NCBI GenBank assembly: GCA_040756745.1
Contig: JBFLYO010000039.1
Coordinates: 1-30,065, forward strand
Reading direction: 5' to 3'
DNA: 30,065 nt
From: JBFLYO01 sp040756745
GTDB taxonomy: Bacteria; Bacteroidota; Ignavibacteria; UBA10030; UBA6906
Part shown: in pieces, positions 7,909 through 16,610 of the stretch
Position numbering within the stretch: the first letter of the stretch is position 1
Layout: every line of letters begins with the position of its first letter
Translations under genes and position numbers: made by a program
The notes under the pieces: generated by a model
What the model was told of the DNA's origin: nothing
What the model saw: only the letters and a program-made list of their open reading frames with translations
Database searches by the model: none

Positions 7909-9009
7909 ATGGCGGAAGTTAAGCTCGACAATGTCTCCAAGGTGTACGACGGCAAAGTTACAGCCGTTCGCGACGTTTCGGTCACGATTAATGACAAGGA
8001 GTTCGTCGTCCTGGTCGGCCCATCGGGCTGCGGGAAATCGACGGTGCTGCGCATGATTGCGGGACTCGAGGAGATCACCACGGGATCGGTGAGCATCGAC
8101 GGAAAGGTAGTCAACGACGTCGCCCCGAAGGACAGGGATATCGCAATGGTGTTCCAGAACTACGCGCTCTATCCCCATATGACGGTCTACGAGAACCTCG
8201 CCTTCGGTCTCAAGCTGCGCAAGTACCCGAAGCCGGAGATCCAGACCCGCGTCCAGCACGCCGCCTCCATCCTGGGAATCGCCGGTTACCTCGATCGAAA
8301 ACCCAAGGCACTCTCCGGCGGCCAACGCCAGCGCGTCGCCCTCGGTCGTGCCATCGTCCGCCAGCCGAAAGTGTTCCTCTTCGACGAGCCGCTGAGCAAC
8401 CTCGACGCGAACCTGCGCGTGCAGATGCGGACGGAGATCTCCCGGCTCCACCATCAACTGCAGACGACGATGATCTACGTAACCCACGACCAGATCGAGG
8501 CCATGTCGATGGGCGACCGCATCGTGGTGCTCCGCGACGGAATTGTGCAGCAGGTGGACACGCCGCTCACGATCTACCATAAGCCGAAGAACAAGTTCGT
8601 CGCGGGATTCATCGGCAGCCCGACGATGAACTTCATGAACGGAGCGATTCAGACCAACGGCACGCGAGTGTTCCGGCAAGAAGGGACACAGTTTTCCGTT
8701 TCCTTGCCCGAAGGAGCGGCAGCGCAGACGCGCGACGGGCGCATCATCCTTGGCATCAGGCCCGAACACATCTACGCGGCTCCCCCTGCCGGCATCACAT
8801 CGCTCGCACCGTTCACCGCTCAGATCGACGTGGTCGAGCCGGTCGGTAATGAAATCTTCATCTACTTTTCAACGGGAGCGGGCTCACATTTCGTCGCTCG
8901 CGTGGCAACCGACAGGGCTCCTGCCGTAGGACAGTCATGCGATCTCCTCGTAGACACATCGAAGCTCCATTTCTTCGATACCGAGACTGAGCAAAGTCTC
9001 GAACGATGA
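7909..9009 (+). CDS. Carbohydrate ABC transporter ATP-binding protein (MsmX/UgpC/MalK family)
   Basis: This is a 366-residue cytoplasmic ATPase. The ATG at 7909 has AGGA 8 nt upstream and gives the family's usual opening MAEVKLDNVSKVYDG; an upstream ATG at 7765 would add 48 low-complexity residues and was rejected. It has Walker A GPSGCGKST (37-45), Q-loop Gln83, signature LSGGQ (135-139), Walker B VFLFDE (155-160), D-loop SNLD and H-loop His193. A C-terminal TOBE/OB region follows (about 240-366, with GIRPEH). In this family the ATPase powers import of sugars such as maltodextrins through separate MalF/MalG-type permeases and a binding protein, none of which is in the window. It may therefore serve permeases encoded elsewhere, as MsmX does. 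It diverges from the LacI operon and lies 9 nt before an alpha-glucosidase. Confidence 0.93.
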   Translation: MAEVKLDNVSKVYDGKVTAVRDVSVTINDKEFVVLVGPSGCGKSTVLRMIAGLEEITTGSVSIDGKVVNDVAPKDRDIAMVFQNYALYPHMTVYENLAFGLKLRKYPKPEIQTRVQHAASILGIAGYLDRKPKALSGGQRQRVALGRAIVRQPKVFLFDEPLSNLDANLRVQMRTEISRLHHQLQTTMIYVTHDQIEAMSMGDRIVVLRDGIVQQVDTPLTIYHKPKNKFVAGFIGSPTMNFMNGAIQTNGTRVFRQEGTQFSVSLPEGAAAQTRDGRIILGIRPEHIYAAPPAGITSLAPFTAQIDVVEPVGNEIFIYFSTGAGSHFVARVATDRAPAVGQSCDLLVDTSKLHFFDTETEQSLER

Positions 9010-9018
9010 CGTCCTTCC

Positions 9019-11466
9019 ATGATGCGACTACCGACTGCAGTCCTCCTCCTCGCTGCCGCATGCCGGCCGCTCCTCGCACAGTGGCACACCATCCCGCCCG
9101 CCGACAGCATCGCACCGGGGCAGGGTGAAGCGACCTTCTTTGCGGGGCCTTCGACCCTCACCGTCTCGGTGCTCGCTGACGACCTGGTCCGCGTGCGGTT
9201 CTCCCCGGCGACCGTGAGGCGCCCCGAGGGGCGGTCCTGGGCCGTCATAAAGAATGATTGGCCCGACGTGCACGTTGAAGCAATTGACTCTGGCGGCAGC
9301 GTCCGCCTCTCAACGCGTTCACTGACCGTGTCGGTCGGCAAGAATCCCCTCCGCGTGTCTTTCAGGGACCGATCTGGGCGGACCATCAACGAGGACTATG
9401 ACGGCAAGGGGATGAGCTGGAGCGGCCGCGAGGTGAGAGTCTGGAAGACGAAGCCGCTGGGAGAATGCTACTACGGCTTCGGCGAGAAGGCCGGCCGGCT
9501 GGAACGCAGCGACTTCCATATGACGATGTGGAACAGCGATATCCCTGCGTATACGCCGGCAACCGATCCCCTCTATGAGTCAATCCCCTTCTTCTATGGC
9601 ATCAGGGACGGGAAGGCATACGGCATCTTCCTCGACAACGCGTACCGCAGTTCCTTTGATATGGGAAAGGAAGCCCGCGATCAGTACTCGTTCGGAGCGG
9701 AGGATGGCGACCTGACCTATTATTTCTTCTCGGGGCCCCGGCCTGAAGATATCCTGAAGCGCTTCACAGAACTGGTAGGGCGCATGCCTCTCCCTCCCCT
9801 CTGGTCGCTCGGCTATCAGCAATGCCGCTGGAGCTACTCCCCGGCCTCGCGGGTGAGGGAGATCGCTAACGGGTTCCGCTCGCGCAACATCCCCTGCGAT
9901 GTCATTTATCTCGACATCGATTACATGGACGGGTATCGCATCTTCACCTGGAACCCTCAAGGGTTCCCTCACCCGGAAGAGCTTGTGCGCGAGCTCAGCT
10001 CGAAGGGATTCCACGTCGCGGTGATCGTGGATCCCGGTATCAAGGTCGATACCGCATATGCGGCCTACCGATCCGGGTTTGCGGGAAATCATTTTCTCCG
10101 CCGCCCTGACGGATCAGTGTTCACCGGAAAAGTCTGGCCGGGGATCTGCGCATTCCCCGACTTCACATCCACGGAGGCCCGACGGTGGTGGGGCGACCAA
10201 TTCGGCCCGCTCATCTCGACGGGAATACGCGGCTGGTGGAACGACATGAACGAGCCGTCGGTGTTCGACGTACCGACCAAGACCATCGACCTCGATGTGG
10301 TACATGCCGGCAACGGATGGACGACGACTCACGCCGAGGCACACAACGTGTACGGCATGGAGATGACGCGTGCCACGTACGAAGGGGTGAGGCGCATTCT
10401 CCCCAACGAACGTCCGTTCGTTCTGACGCGCGCATCATTTGCCGGCGGATGGCGATACTCGGCCGCATGGACCGGGGACAATGTCTCCAGTTGGGATCAC
10501 CTGGCCATGGCTCTCGCCATGTGCCTGAATCTGAGCATATCGGGCCAGCCGTTCGTCGGATCGGATATCGGAGGTTTCATCGGACATCCATCCGGAGAGC
10601 TTTTTGCCCGCTGGCTCCAGCTCGGCGTCTTCACTCCGCTGATGCGCGCCCATTCGGTGATCAACGAGCGGAACAAGGAACCCTGGGAATACGGCGACAT
10701 GTATATCGACATCAACCGCGAAACTATCAATCTACGATACCGCCTCCTCCCCTACATTTATACAGCGATGCAATACGCATCGGACACGGGGATTCCCCCG
10801 ATGAGGCCGATGGCGTTCGATTATCCGGGCGACGCGCGGTTCGCCTATACCGATGACCAGTTCATGTTCGGTCGCGATATCCTCGTCGCGCCTGTACTCG
10901 GGGAGGGGAGCACGAAGCGAAGCGTTGTGCTGCCCCGCGGGCTCTGGTACGACTACTGGTCAGGGGAGGCACGCGAGGGGGGGGCGACGGTGGAGGTGGA
11001 CGCTCCGGTGGGTCGCATCCCGTTCTTCGTCCGTGCGGGCAGCACGATTCCGATGAGGCAGGTAGTTCAGCATACCGGTGAAGCGCCAATCGATCCCCTG
11101 ACGCTGAATGTCTATCCGGACCGGGATGGCAACACCTGGAGTTCGTCATATTACGAAGACGACGGAATCTCTTTCGCGTACGGTGAGGGAGCGACATTCC
11201 GGCGAACCATGCGGGCCTGGACGGCGAACAACGCAACCGAGTTCCGTTTCTCCGCAGCTGAGGGACCATTTCGCCCTCCGCAGCGTAGACTGGCCATGTG
11301 CATTTTCGGCGTCCGGGATACCCCCCGCGCCGTTACGGTCAACGGGCGCCGGCTCCCCCCGGCCGTTGGAGGGAAAGGGGGTTGGGAGTATGACGCTGCG
11401 CGGGGATGCGTGACACTGGTCATTGAGGGAACGGCCCGGCCGGTGGACGTCAGCATCGCCCGGTGA
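9019..11466 (+). CDS. GH31 alpha-glucosidase, exported
   Basis: This is an 815-residue glycoside hydrolase that would release glucose from the non-reducing ends of alpha-glucans in the periplasm. A signal peptide (1-20, ending PLLA) is followed by the GH31 N-terminal beta-sandwich (galactose-mutarotase-like, about 40-240). The catalytic barrel shows PLPPLWSLGYQQCRWSY and the nucleophile in WWNDMNEPSVF (Asp409). The acid/base is in WTGDN (Asp487), followed by GSDIGGF, and there are C-terminal beta domains with a DUF5110-like tail (YYEDDGISFAY). It starts 9 nt after the ABC ATPase without a clear Shine-Dalgarno sequence, so its translation is probably coupled. It complements the endo-acting GH13 enzyme across the divergent promoter. 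Alpha-xylosidase activity cannot be excluded from motifs alone. Confidence 0.93.
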   Translation: MMRLPTAVLLLAAACRPLLAQWHTIPPADSIAPGQGEATFFAGPSTLTVSVLADDLVRVRFSPATVRRPEGRSWAVIKNDWPDVHVEAIDSGGSVRLSTRSLTVSVGKNPLRVSFRDRSGRTINEDYDGKGMSWSGREVRVWKTKPLGECYYGFGEKAGRLERSDFHMTMWNSDIPAYTPATDPLYESIPFFYGIRDGKAYGIFLDNAYRSSFDMGKEARDQYSFGAEDGDLTYYFFSGPRPEDILKRFTELVGRMPLPPLWSLGYQQCRWSYSPASRVREIANGFRSRNIPCDVIYLDIDYMDGYRIFTWNPQGFPHPEELVRELSSKGFHVAVIVDPGIKVDTAYAAYRSGFAGNHFLRRPDGSVFTGKVWPGICAFPDFTSTEARRWWGDQFGPLISTGIRGWWNDMNEPSVFDVPTKTIDLDVVHAGNGWTTTHAEAHNVYGMEMTRATYEGVRRILPNERPFVLTRASFAGGWRYSAAWTGDNVSSWDHLAMALAMCLNLSISGQPFVGSDIGGFIGHPSGELFARWLQLGVFTPLMRAHSVINERNKEPWEYGDMYIDINRETINLRYRLLPYIYTAMQYASDTGIPPMRPMAFDYPGDARFAYTDDQFMFGRDILVAPVLGEGSTKRSVVLPRGLWYDYWSGEAREGGATVEVDAPVGRIPFFVRAGSTIPMRQVVQHTGEAPIDPLTLNVYPDRDGNTWSSSYYEDDGISFAYGEGATFRRTMRAWTANNATEFRFSAAEGPFRPPQRRLAMCIFGVRDTPRAVTVNGRRLPPAVGGKGGWEYDAARGCVTLVIEGTARPVDVSIAR

Positions 11467-11486
11467 TCTGTGACGGAGGCGATAGC

Positions 11487-11518
11487 TTTGTAATTCTCAT
11501 AGTCAGTATTTATATTCA
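11487..11518 (+). promoter_or_regulatory. Possible promoter of the TonB-like gene
   Basis: TTTG (11487-11490) and TATATTCA (11511-11518) are 20 nt apart, resembling the Bacteroidota -33/-7 pattern. They fall in the 73-nt spacer after the GH31 gene, about 22 nt before the next start codon. This is a pattern match only. Confidence 0.3.
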
Positions 11519-11539
11519 GCAAACTATTCTGCCCCAGGT

Positions 11540-13012
11540 ATGAGCACAAAGGAAAGCACGGCGTCCTCCCCCGTTGCGGCTCACCTCGCCGAGGCGCACT
11601 CGCGGCTCATGGGGGGCAACTACGCAAGCGCGCTTATCGCGCTGAAGGAGGCCAAGGCCCTCGAACCAAAGAATGTCTATATCCTCGCGTTCGAGAAGCA
11701 GGCCGAGCAGCTTGGAGCGCTGGAGGCGACACATTCGCTGACGGATGAGTCGCGGGGCGATATCATGGACTCGATCCCCGGCATCATCGAGAAGGCGGTT
11801 GAACTTTCCCGCACGTCAGCCGGAGTCACGGTGGTCACCGGGATCGGGAAACCCGCCGCCGACCTTCACGCGGAGCGTCAGGAGCGCGCAGCGGCACTCG
11901 AGTGGCTAAAGAACCAGTACTTCCAGCACGCGCATGACTACGTGCGGAAGGGGGAATACCAGCACGCTCTTGCCGAAATCCGACGGGTGTACATCATCGA
12001 CCCCGCAAACAAGATCGCCAGAGACTTTGAGAAGCAGATCGATCAGCTGGCGCAGCTGAAGACCCAGCACTCCACGAAGACCCATCCGGCGATATTGCCG
12101 TCGCTGCCGGAGACCCAGCCCCCGGTTATCGCACCCACTCTTCCACCGTCTGCCCCGGGAACGCCGGAGCCGACGCCAACAATGACGGAAGAGTGGTCGT
12201 CCCCACAGCGGCTCTCACGCCGCGGCGAACGTGCCGCGGCGGCGCCTGCCGCAAAGAAGAAGGGGAACGGACTGCTCATAGCGCTCATCATCATCGCATC
12301 GATTGTCCTGGTCCTGGTTGGGTACTGGTATTACCAGCGCAATATTGCGCCACGACGGTCACCCGATTCCCGTTCACTTTCGCCCCCATCCGCAGAGATG
12401 TTCATCGGGGCCCCGACCGAGACGGCGGAGCAGAGCTTCGTCGTCACACAGTCTGAAGCCGATTCTGCAGCGGGGCCGCCGGAGGTGACGCAGCTGGAGG
12501 GTGAGACCTCCTCCTCCGGAAGCCCCTCCCGTGAGGATGCTGCTGAACGCCCCCCACCGGGAGTTGGGCGCAGTCAGCAGACAGCGCTGACCGAGAACGC
12601 AACCAGGCAGCAGCCAGGAGAGCAGCGGCGAAGCGAAGGGAGCGCGCCGTTGCAAGCGACAACCACGGAGCCAACCTCCCAGCCGCCACCGTCCAGCGAA
12701 TCCAAATCTGCCGACACCGCCTCTCCCCTTCCCTTCGTGGCAGTCGAAAAAGAAGCGAAGATCATCCGGCTGGAGAAGCCGAGATTCTCTTCGCTTGCGT
12801 TCGAGCAGGGGATCGAGGGTCAGGTCATCGTTCAGGTTCGGATCGACGCCTCCGGGAAGCCCCTGCAGACTCTGACCCTCCGCAGCACAAACGACCTCCT
12901 GACCCAGCCGGTCATCGAAGCCGTCATGCGTTCCGAATTCTCCCCCGCCGAAATGTCCACAGGTCCGGTGGCCTCGTGGCTGACGATACCATTCAAGTTC
13001 TCGGCGAAGTAA
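11540..13012 (+). CDS. TonB-like protein with TPR-like cytoplasmic N-terminus and C-terminal TonB domain
   Basis: This is a 490-residue single-pass membrane protein. Residues 10-60 and 122-175 look like two TPR-type helical pairs (AHSRLMGGNYASALIALKEA and AHDYVRKGEYQHALAEIRRV). A proline-rich stretch (185-215), a basic patch and one membrane helix (about 244-264) follow. Next comes a long disordered Ser/Pro/Gln-rich linker (270-405), which could span the periplasm. The C-terminus (about 415-490; EGQVIVQVRIDASGKPLQTL, then PVIEAVMRSEFSPA and IPFKF) fits the TonB_C family, which contacts TonB boxes of outer-membrane receptors. Unlike classic TonB, the membrane helix is central and about 240 residues would lie in the cytoplasm. 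It may energise the receptor at 234-3011, or serve another envelope role. No ExbB or ExbD is in the window. Confidence 0.75.
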   Translation: MSTKESTASSPVAAHLAEAHSRLMGGNYASALIALKEAKALEPKNVYILAFEKQAEQLGALEATHSLTDESRGDIMDSIPGIIEKAVELSRTSAGVTVVTGIGKPAADLHAERQERAAALEWLKNQYFQHAHDYVRKGEYQHALAEIRRVYIIDPANKIARDFEKQIDQLAQLKTQHSTKTHPAILPSLPETQPPVIAPTLPPSAPGTPEPTPTMTEEWSSPQRLSRRGERAAAAPAAKKKGNGLLIALIIIASIVLVLVGYWYYQRNIAPRRSPDSRSLSPPSAEMFIGAPTETAEQSFVVTQSEADSAAGPPEVTQLEGETSSSGSPSREDAAERPPPGVGRSQQTALTENATRQQPGEQRRSEGSAPLQATTTEPTSQPPPSSESKSADTASPLPFVAVEKEAKIIRLEKPRFSSLAFEQGIEGQVIVQVRIDASGKPLQTLTLRSTNDLLTQPVIEAVMRSEFSPAEMSTGPVASWLTIPFKFSAK

Positions 13013-13046
13013 CTCATAACCCTCGATTCTGCGCCTGTAACCTGGA

Positions 13047-13069
13047 GGGTCGCGAAACGCGACCCCTAC
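13047..13069 (+). repeat. Palindromic dispersed repeat, copy 1 (possible bidirectional terminator)
   Basis: GGGTCGCG (13047-13054) and CGCGACCC (13058-13065) form a perfect 8-bp stem with an AAA loop, followed by CTAC. A second copy at 24684-24706 has the same design. This copy lies between two converging genes and provides the stop codon of the VWA gene (CTA, read TAG on the minus strand). The run CTTGTTTCT after it is only weakly T-rich, so a terminator role is possible but not clear. Confidence 0.7.
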
Positions 13070-14400
13070 TTGTTTCTCTGCACAGAGTAATTATCGTACT
13101 GTATCGCCTTCTTCGCCCTGCGCACGTTGCCGCTGCTGTCGGTCACGGTCTGCTGGTATACATTCAATTTTTCCTCTTGTGCCCTGATCATGGCGCCGAC
13201 CCCCGAGACAGCCGCTGCCGGCGAGTTGAGAAGATCCTTGCGGGCGTCGTAAAGCTCTTTCGCCGCAAGTTCTCCCTTCCCTTCGTCGAGCGCCTCCAGG
13301 GCCTTCTCGACCCTCCGCGTGGAGGCGGCGACGTCTGCCTTGGCCTGGATTTCCATATCACGGTTGCGATTCACTTCGGCCAGGTCTTTGGAGTACCTCG
13401 CGCGCGCCGAGAACGATCCGCCGTACAGCGCCAGATCACCCACAGGATCGCACCGCAAGTCCCCCTGCGCGATCATCATGCTCCCCGAACCTTCAGGGAC
13501 ATCCAGTTCGACCGTTAGTTCACGGCGCTCGCCGGAGTAGAGGTCCCCGACATTAATCCGCGTCCTCCCATCAGCGTTAGTGTACTCCGCACCGATCACA
13601 TCCATGAGCCGCACACCTCTGCCCAATCGCAAGTCGATGACCGCGTTTTGCGCCACGATCGTGCCGATCATGTCGAACTCTTTCCTCAGGATCGACGCCA
13701 GGTTGCGAGAGCTCTCAATAAAGTAATAGTTGCCTCCCCCCTGGTCGGCCAGCCGTGTCATCAGGTTTTCGTTGTAGTCGAGCCCGACCCCCATTGTCGT
13801 GAGCGAGATAGAGCAATCGCGGTATCGACGGGCGATGCGGCCGAGCTCATAGGGATCGGTGATGCCGCGGTTCGCCAGTCCATCGGAGAGCAGCACGACT
13901 CGATTCACATACTTCCGCCCGGCGTATCGCTGAACCTGCGCGAATCCCTCCATCATGCCCCCACCGAGGTTTGTCCACCCGCGCGGCTGAATCCCTTCCA
14001 CCAAATGATGCAGCCTGTGCCGGTCTTCGACCCTGCAGGCGGGTCGGAGCACATCTACCACATCGTCATAGATGACCAGAGAGAAGATATCTCCTTCGTT
14101 CAACTGGTCGATGAGAGCGTCGAGCGCCGCTTTCGCGTTGCCGATCTTCCTGTCATCACCCATCGAGCCGCTCCGGTCAAGGACAACGCAGAGATTGACC
14201 GGCTTCCGTTCGTGCATTCGAACCTTGGGCGATACAATGGTGAGTTGCAGGTAAACCTTGCCTCCCCTTCCGGGGACATATGGGCAATTGAGTCTCCCGT
14301 CGAGAGCAACCTTCTCCCGGGGAGGTGACATGGCACAGGACGAAGCCCCCATGCCTGCCGCCAGGACGGCGGCGACGAGCATCCAGCTGAAGCGTTTCAT
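13066..14400 (-). CDS. VWA-domain lipoprotein
   Basis: This is a 444-residue envelope protein with a lipoprotein-like signal (MKRFSWMLVAAVLAAGMGAS followed by SC, candidate Cys22). AAGGAGA stands 7 nt before the ATG. The von Willebrand A domain spans about 67-245 and has an intact metal-binding MIDAS: DRSGSM (Asp75, Ser77, Ser79), Thr143 in GWTNLGGGM and Asp173 in LLSDG. A beta-rich region follows, with KEFDMIGTIVAQNAVIDLRL and GDLYSGERRELTVELDVPE. The C-terminus has charged helices (about 345-425). Such domains bind protein partners through a divalent metal; the overall form resembles YfbK-type exported VWA proteins. It is 27 nt downstream of a DUF4139-type gene, so the two are probably co-transcribed. 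The partner is unknown. Confidence 0.85.
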   Translation of the reverse strand: MKRFSWMLVAAVLAAGMGASSCAMSPPREKVALDGRLNCPYVPGRGGKVYLQLTIVSPKVRMHERKPVNLCVVLDRSGSMGDDRKIGNAKAALDALIDQLNEGDIFSLVIYDDVVDVLRPACRVEDRHRLHHLVEGIQPRGWTNLGGGMMEGFAQVQRYAGRKYVNRVVLLSDGLANRGITDPYELGRIARRYRDCSISLTTMGVGLDYNENLMTRLADQGGGNYYFIESSRNLASILRKEFDMIGTIVAQNAVIDLRLGRGVRLMDVIGAEYTNADGRTRINVGDLYSGERRELTVELDVPEGSGSMMIAQGDLRCDPVGDLALYGGSFSARARYSKDLAEVNRNRDMEIQAKADVAASTRRVEKALEALDEGKGELAAKELYDARKDLLNSPAAAVSGVGAMIRAQEEKLNVYQQTVTDSSGNVRRAKKAIQYDNYSVQRNK

Positions 14401-14427
14401 GGCAAGTTCTCCTTGTTGAATAATGTG

Positions 14428-15927
14428 TCACCAGGTATAACGGATTGTATAGCGGACGACTTTCTCGCCGTCCTTGGGGATCCGCACGGGGAACTTCAGC
14501 GTCGTCTGGTCCACCTTCGACCATTCCGCGTTCGCGGAAACGATCTCCCACTGGCTCCAGCGCCAGGGATGTTCATAAACCTGCACTTCGGTCGCTTCGT
14601 CCTTATGGTTGCGGACTTTGATCTCGATGGTCTCCTCGACGACATGCCCGCTGGCGTACGACTTGAAATCCTTCTGCGTGCGCTCGCCCACCAGGTCGAA
14701 TGCGTTCCCCAGGTAGAGTCGAATCTCTTCGTCCTTCGGCGTGTGGTCGATCTCGTCCTCGCCGATGAACTGCTCCTTCCCGTCGGAGTCACGCTTGTAC
14801 ACGCGCACCTTTCCCTTGGGGAGCGGCATGCCGAGACCGGACTTCTCTTCATTCTTGAAGGTCACGTAGACTCCCACCTTGGGGTTCGACTGCTGGCCGA
14901 AGCTTCCCTGGTTGCGGTACGAGTAATTGCGGTACCACATCCTCCACTGGTCGGCGAGCCCGTCGTAAATGAAGACCTTCTTCGCAGGGACGTTATGACC
15001 CGAAGTGAGCTCGATCTGCTTTGTCTCGTTGTTGGCAACGTCCGTCCGCCGCTGGAGGGAGTAGAGCTTGAACTCGAACAGGTTGGTTTGCTTAAACTGA
15101 GGCGCCGCAGCGTCCTCGGCCACGACCGACCGCATCGCCTTCATCGCGCCCGCAAACTCGTTCTGTACCACGTTCACGTCACCCGCCACCAGCTTGAGCC
15201 CGGCGTTCTTGAACGTCGTGCCCGAGTTGTTGGTCAGCGTCACCCAGCCGGTCAGGTCGAGCGAAGCATCGCTCTTGTCGAGGAGGGCAACGTAGGTGCA
15301 CGACCAGGAGAGCCCTCCGGCGAGGTAGCTGATCTCGCTCTTGTGCGTCCCCTCCTTCGTGTTGCTGACCAGCCACTCGAGCTGGGGGCGCAGGACCAGT
15401 CCGTCGGGCAGACTCGGCAACACGAGCCGCCCCGCGGGATTGAGCTCGATCTTGCCATTGATCTCCGCCACCATTCCGCCACTGTAACCGTAATTTGCGC
15501 CACCGTAGCCGGGCTGGAGCACGTAGCCCGTTGAGAGGAGCTTCCCGAACACCGAGTACTCTTTGTTCGTGCCAGGCTCCGTGCGCACAAACTCCACCTG
15601 CGTGCCGAGGTACCTCTCGAGCAGCTTGGCCTGATGGACCAGATCGTACTGATAGTTCTGCTCGAGTACCTTCACCGCCGCCGGATCGGTCAGGCTCATG
15701 AAATGCACCGATGTGCCGTCGATCGTGGCCGGGATATCCGGAACGACGACAGGGCTGATCCCGCGCGACAATGTGAATGTCCGCTCTTCGCGGATCAACG
15801 AGAGGTTCTGGTTGTAGATGGTGAGATCAACCGACGTCCGTTCTCCGGAGCTGCCAGGCTTCGGCTGTGAGATTGCCGGCGTGAGGGCTGCGAGAACGGA
15901 GAATACCGCTAAAACGAGGCCTATCAT
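14428..15927 (-). CDS. DUF4139-type exported protein of unknown function
   Basis: This is a 499-residue protein with a signal peptide (1-20, cleavage near AIS-Q). A strong AAGGAGGAAG Shine-Dalgarno sequence precedes the ATG. It opens with DLTIYNQNLSLIREERTF and VVVPDIPATIDGTSVHF, features I associate with DUF4139 proteins. The centre carries LEWLVSNTKEGTHKSEISYL and GLSWSCTYVALL, the C-terminal part KVRVYKRDSDGKEQFIGED, and the end is IPKDGEKVVRYTIRYTW. It looks all-beta. The function of the family is not known to me. It sits upstream of the VWA lipoprotein and diverges from an ECF sigma/anti-sigma pair, so the four genes may form one envelope module. Confidence 0.8.
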   Translation of the reverse strand: MIGLVLAVFSVLAALTPAISQPKPGSSGERTSVDLTIYNQNLSLIREERTFTLSRGISPVVVPDIPATIDGTSVHFMSLTDPAAVKVLEQNYQYDLVHQAKLLERYLGTQVEFVRTEPGTNKEYSVFGKLLSTGYVLQPGYGGANYGYSGGMVAEINGKIELNPAGRLVLPSLPDGLVLRPQLEWLVSNTKEGTHKSEISYLAGGLSWSCTYVALLDKSDASLDLTGWVTLTNNSGTTFKNAGLKLVAGDVNVVQNEFAGAMKAMRSVVAEDAAAPQFKQTNLFEFKLYSLQRRTDVANNETKQIELTSGHNVPAKKVFIYDGLADQWRMWYRNYSYRNQGSFGQQSNPKVGVYVTFKNEEKSGLGMPLPKGKVRVYKRDSDGKEQFIGEDEIDHTPKDEEIRLYLGNAFDLVGERTQKDFKSYASGHVVEETIEIKVRNHKDEATEVQVYEHPWRWSQWEIVSANAEWSKVDQTTLKFPVRIPKDGEKVVRYTIRYTW

Positions 15928-15970
15928 AGCACTTCCTCCTTAAATAGTGTGAATTGAATTACGCTGGCCG

Positions 15971-16027
15971 CTTTCGTACTTTACCGCCGTTCACCTTCTG
16001 CCCGTTTATGACATTAACGTACGAAAG
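15971..16027 (+). promoter_or_regulatory. Inverted repeat in the divergent spacer, overlapping the sigma factor ribosome-binding site
   Basis: CTTTCGTAC (15971-15979) and GTACGAAAG (16019-16027) are perfect 9-base inverted arms 39 nt apart. The right arm contains most of the AAAGG that serves as the ECF gene's ribosome-binding site, 3-4 nt before its ATG. It could be a protein-binding site or an RNA stem hiding the start of translation. A chance origin is possible given the long loop. Confidence 0.4.
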
Positions 16028-16031
16028 GTAA

Positions 16032-16610
16032 ATGGCTCCTGCCCCACTTTTCGCGAGCGACGATGCGCGAATTCTCGACAGAATCCGGAAGGGGGATGAA
16101 GGGGCGCTCGCGGACCTGTACCGGGCGAACAGGCGGCCCGTCGCCGCACTCGTGCGGCAGCACAGGGGGACGTCCGAGGATGCCGAAGACGTACTTCAGG
16201 AGGCGATCGTCGTCCTCTGGGAGCGGGTGAAGACGGGGCGATTCGAGTACAAGGCAAAGCTTGGAACGTTCATCTACGCCACGGCAAAGAATATCTGGAT
16301 ACGGCGTCTGGCACGCAGTCGGCGCGAGCCGGCCGCGGCCGAAGGAAACGGAGAGAATCCCGGAATTGATCCCGACCCGCTCGAGATCTTGATGGACGAT
16401 GAGGAGACGAGAATCGTGAGAAACGCCCTGGAGAAACTGGGGGAACCGTGCAAGGAGGTCCTCCTGTTGTTTTACTGGGAGGAACTTTCGATGGAGGAGA
16501 TTGCGTCGAGACTTGGTTTCGCAAATGCGGACACTGCAAAATCAAAGAAGTATCAATGCAAGAAGGCACTAGAGAGACTCCTGGAGGGAGCGCTTCCCCG
16601 CTATGGATGA
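16032..16610 (+). CDS. ECF-type RNA polymerase sigma factor
   Basis: This is a 192-residue sigma factor with only regions 2 and 4. Region 2 covers about 15-100 (DEGALADLYRANRRPVAALV, EDAEDVLQEAIVVLWERV, KLGTFIYATAKNIWIRR). A linker rich in Asp, Glu and Pro follows. Region 4 covers about 128-188, with the helix-turn-helix near LSMEEIASRLGFANADTAKS. The gene overlaps the start of a zinc-finger anti-sigma gene by 8 nt, the usual arrangement for a sigma factor held inactive at the membrane. The LGFANADTAKSKKYQCKKAL ending is common in Bacteroidota ECF factors. The targets probably include its own promoter and perhaps the divergent DUF4139-VWA pair. Confidence 0.92.
   Translation: MAPAPLFASDDARILDRIRKGDEGALADLYRANRRPVAALVRQHRGTSEDAEDVLQEAIVVLWERVKTGRFEYKAKLGTFIYATAKNIWIRRLARSRREPAAAEGNGENPGIDPDPLEILMDDEETRIVRNALEKLGEPCKEVLLLFYWEELSMEEIASRLGFANADTAKSKKYQCKKALERLLEGALPRYG

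Noticed and set aside
14413..15534. Plus-strand frame of 373 codons opposite the DUF4139 gene
   Set aside because: It is antisense to a gene with a strong ribosome-binding site and signal peptide; the translation has no family features.
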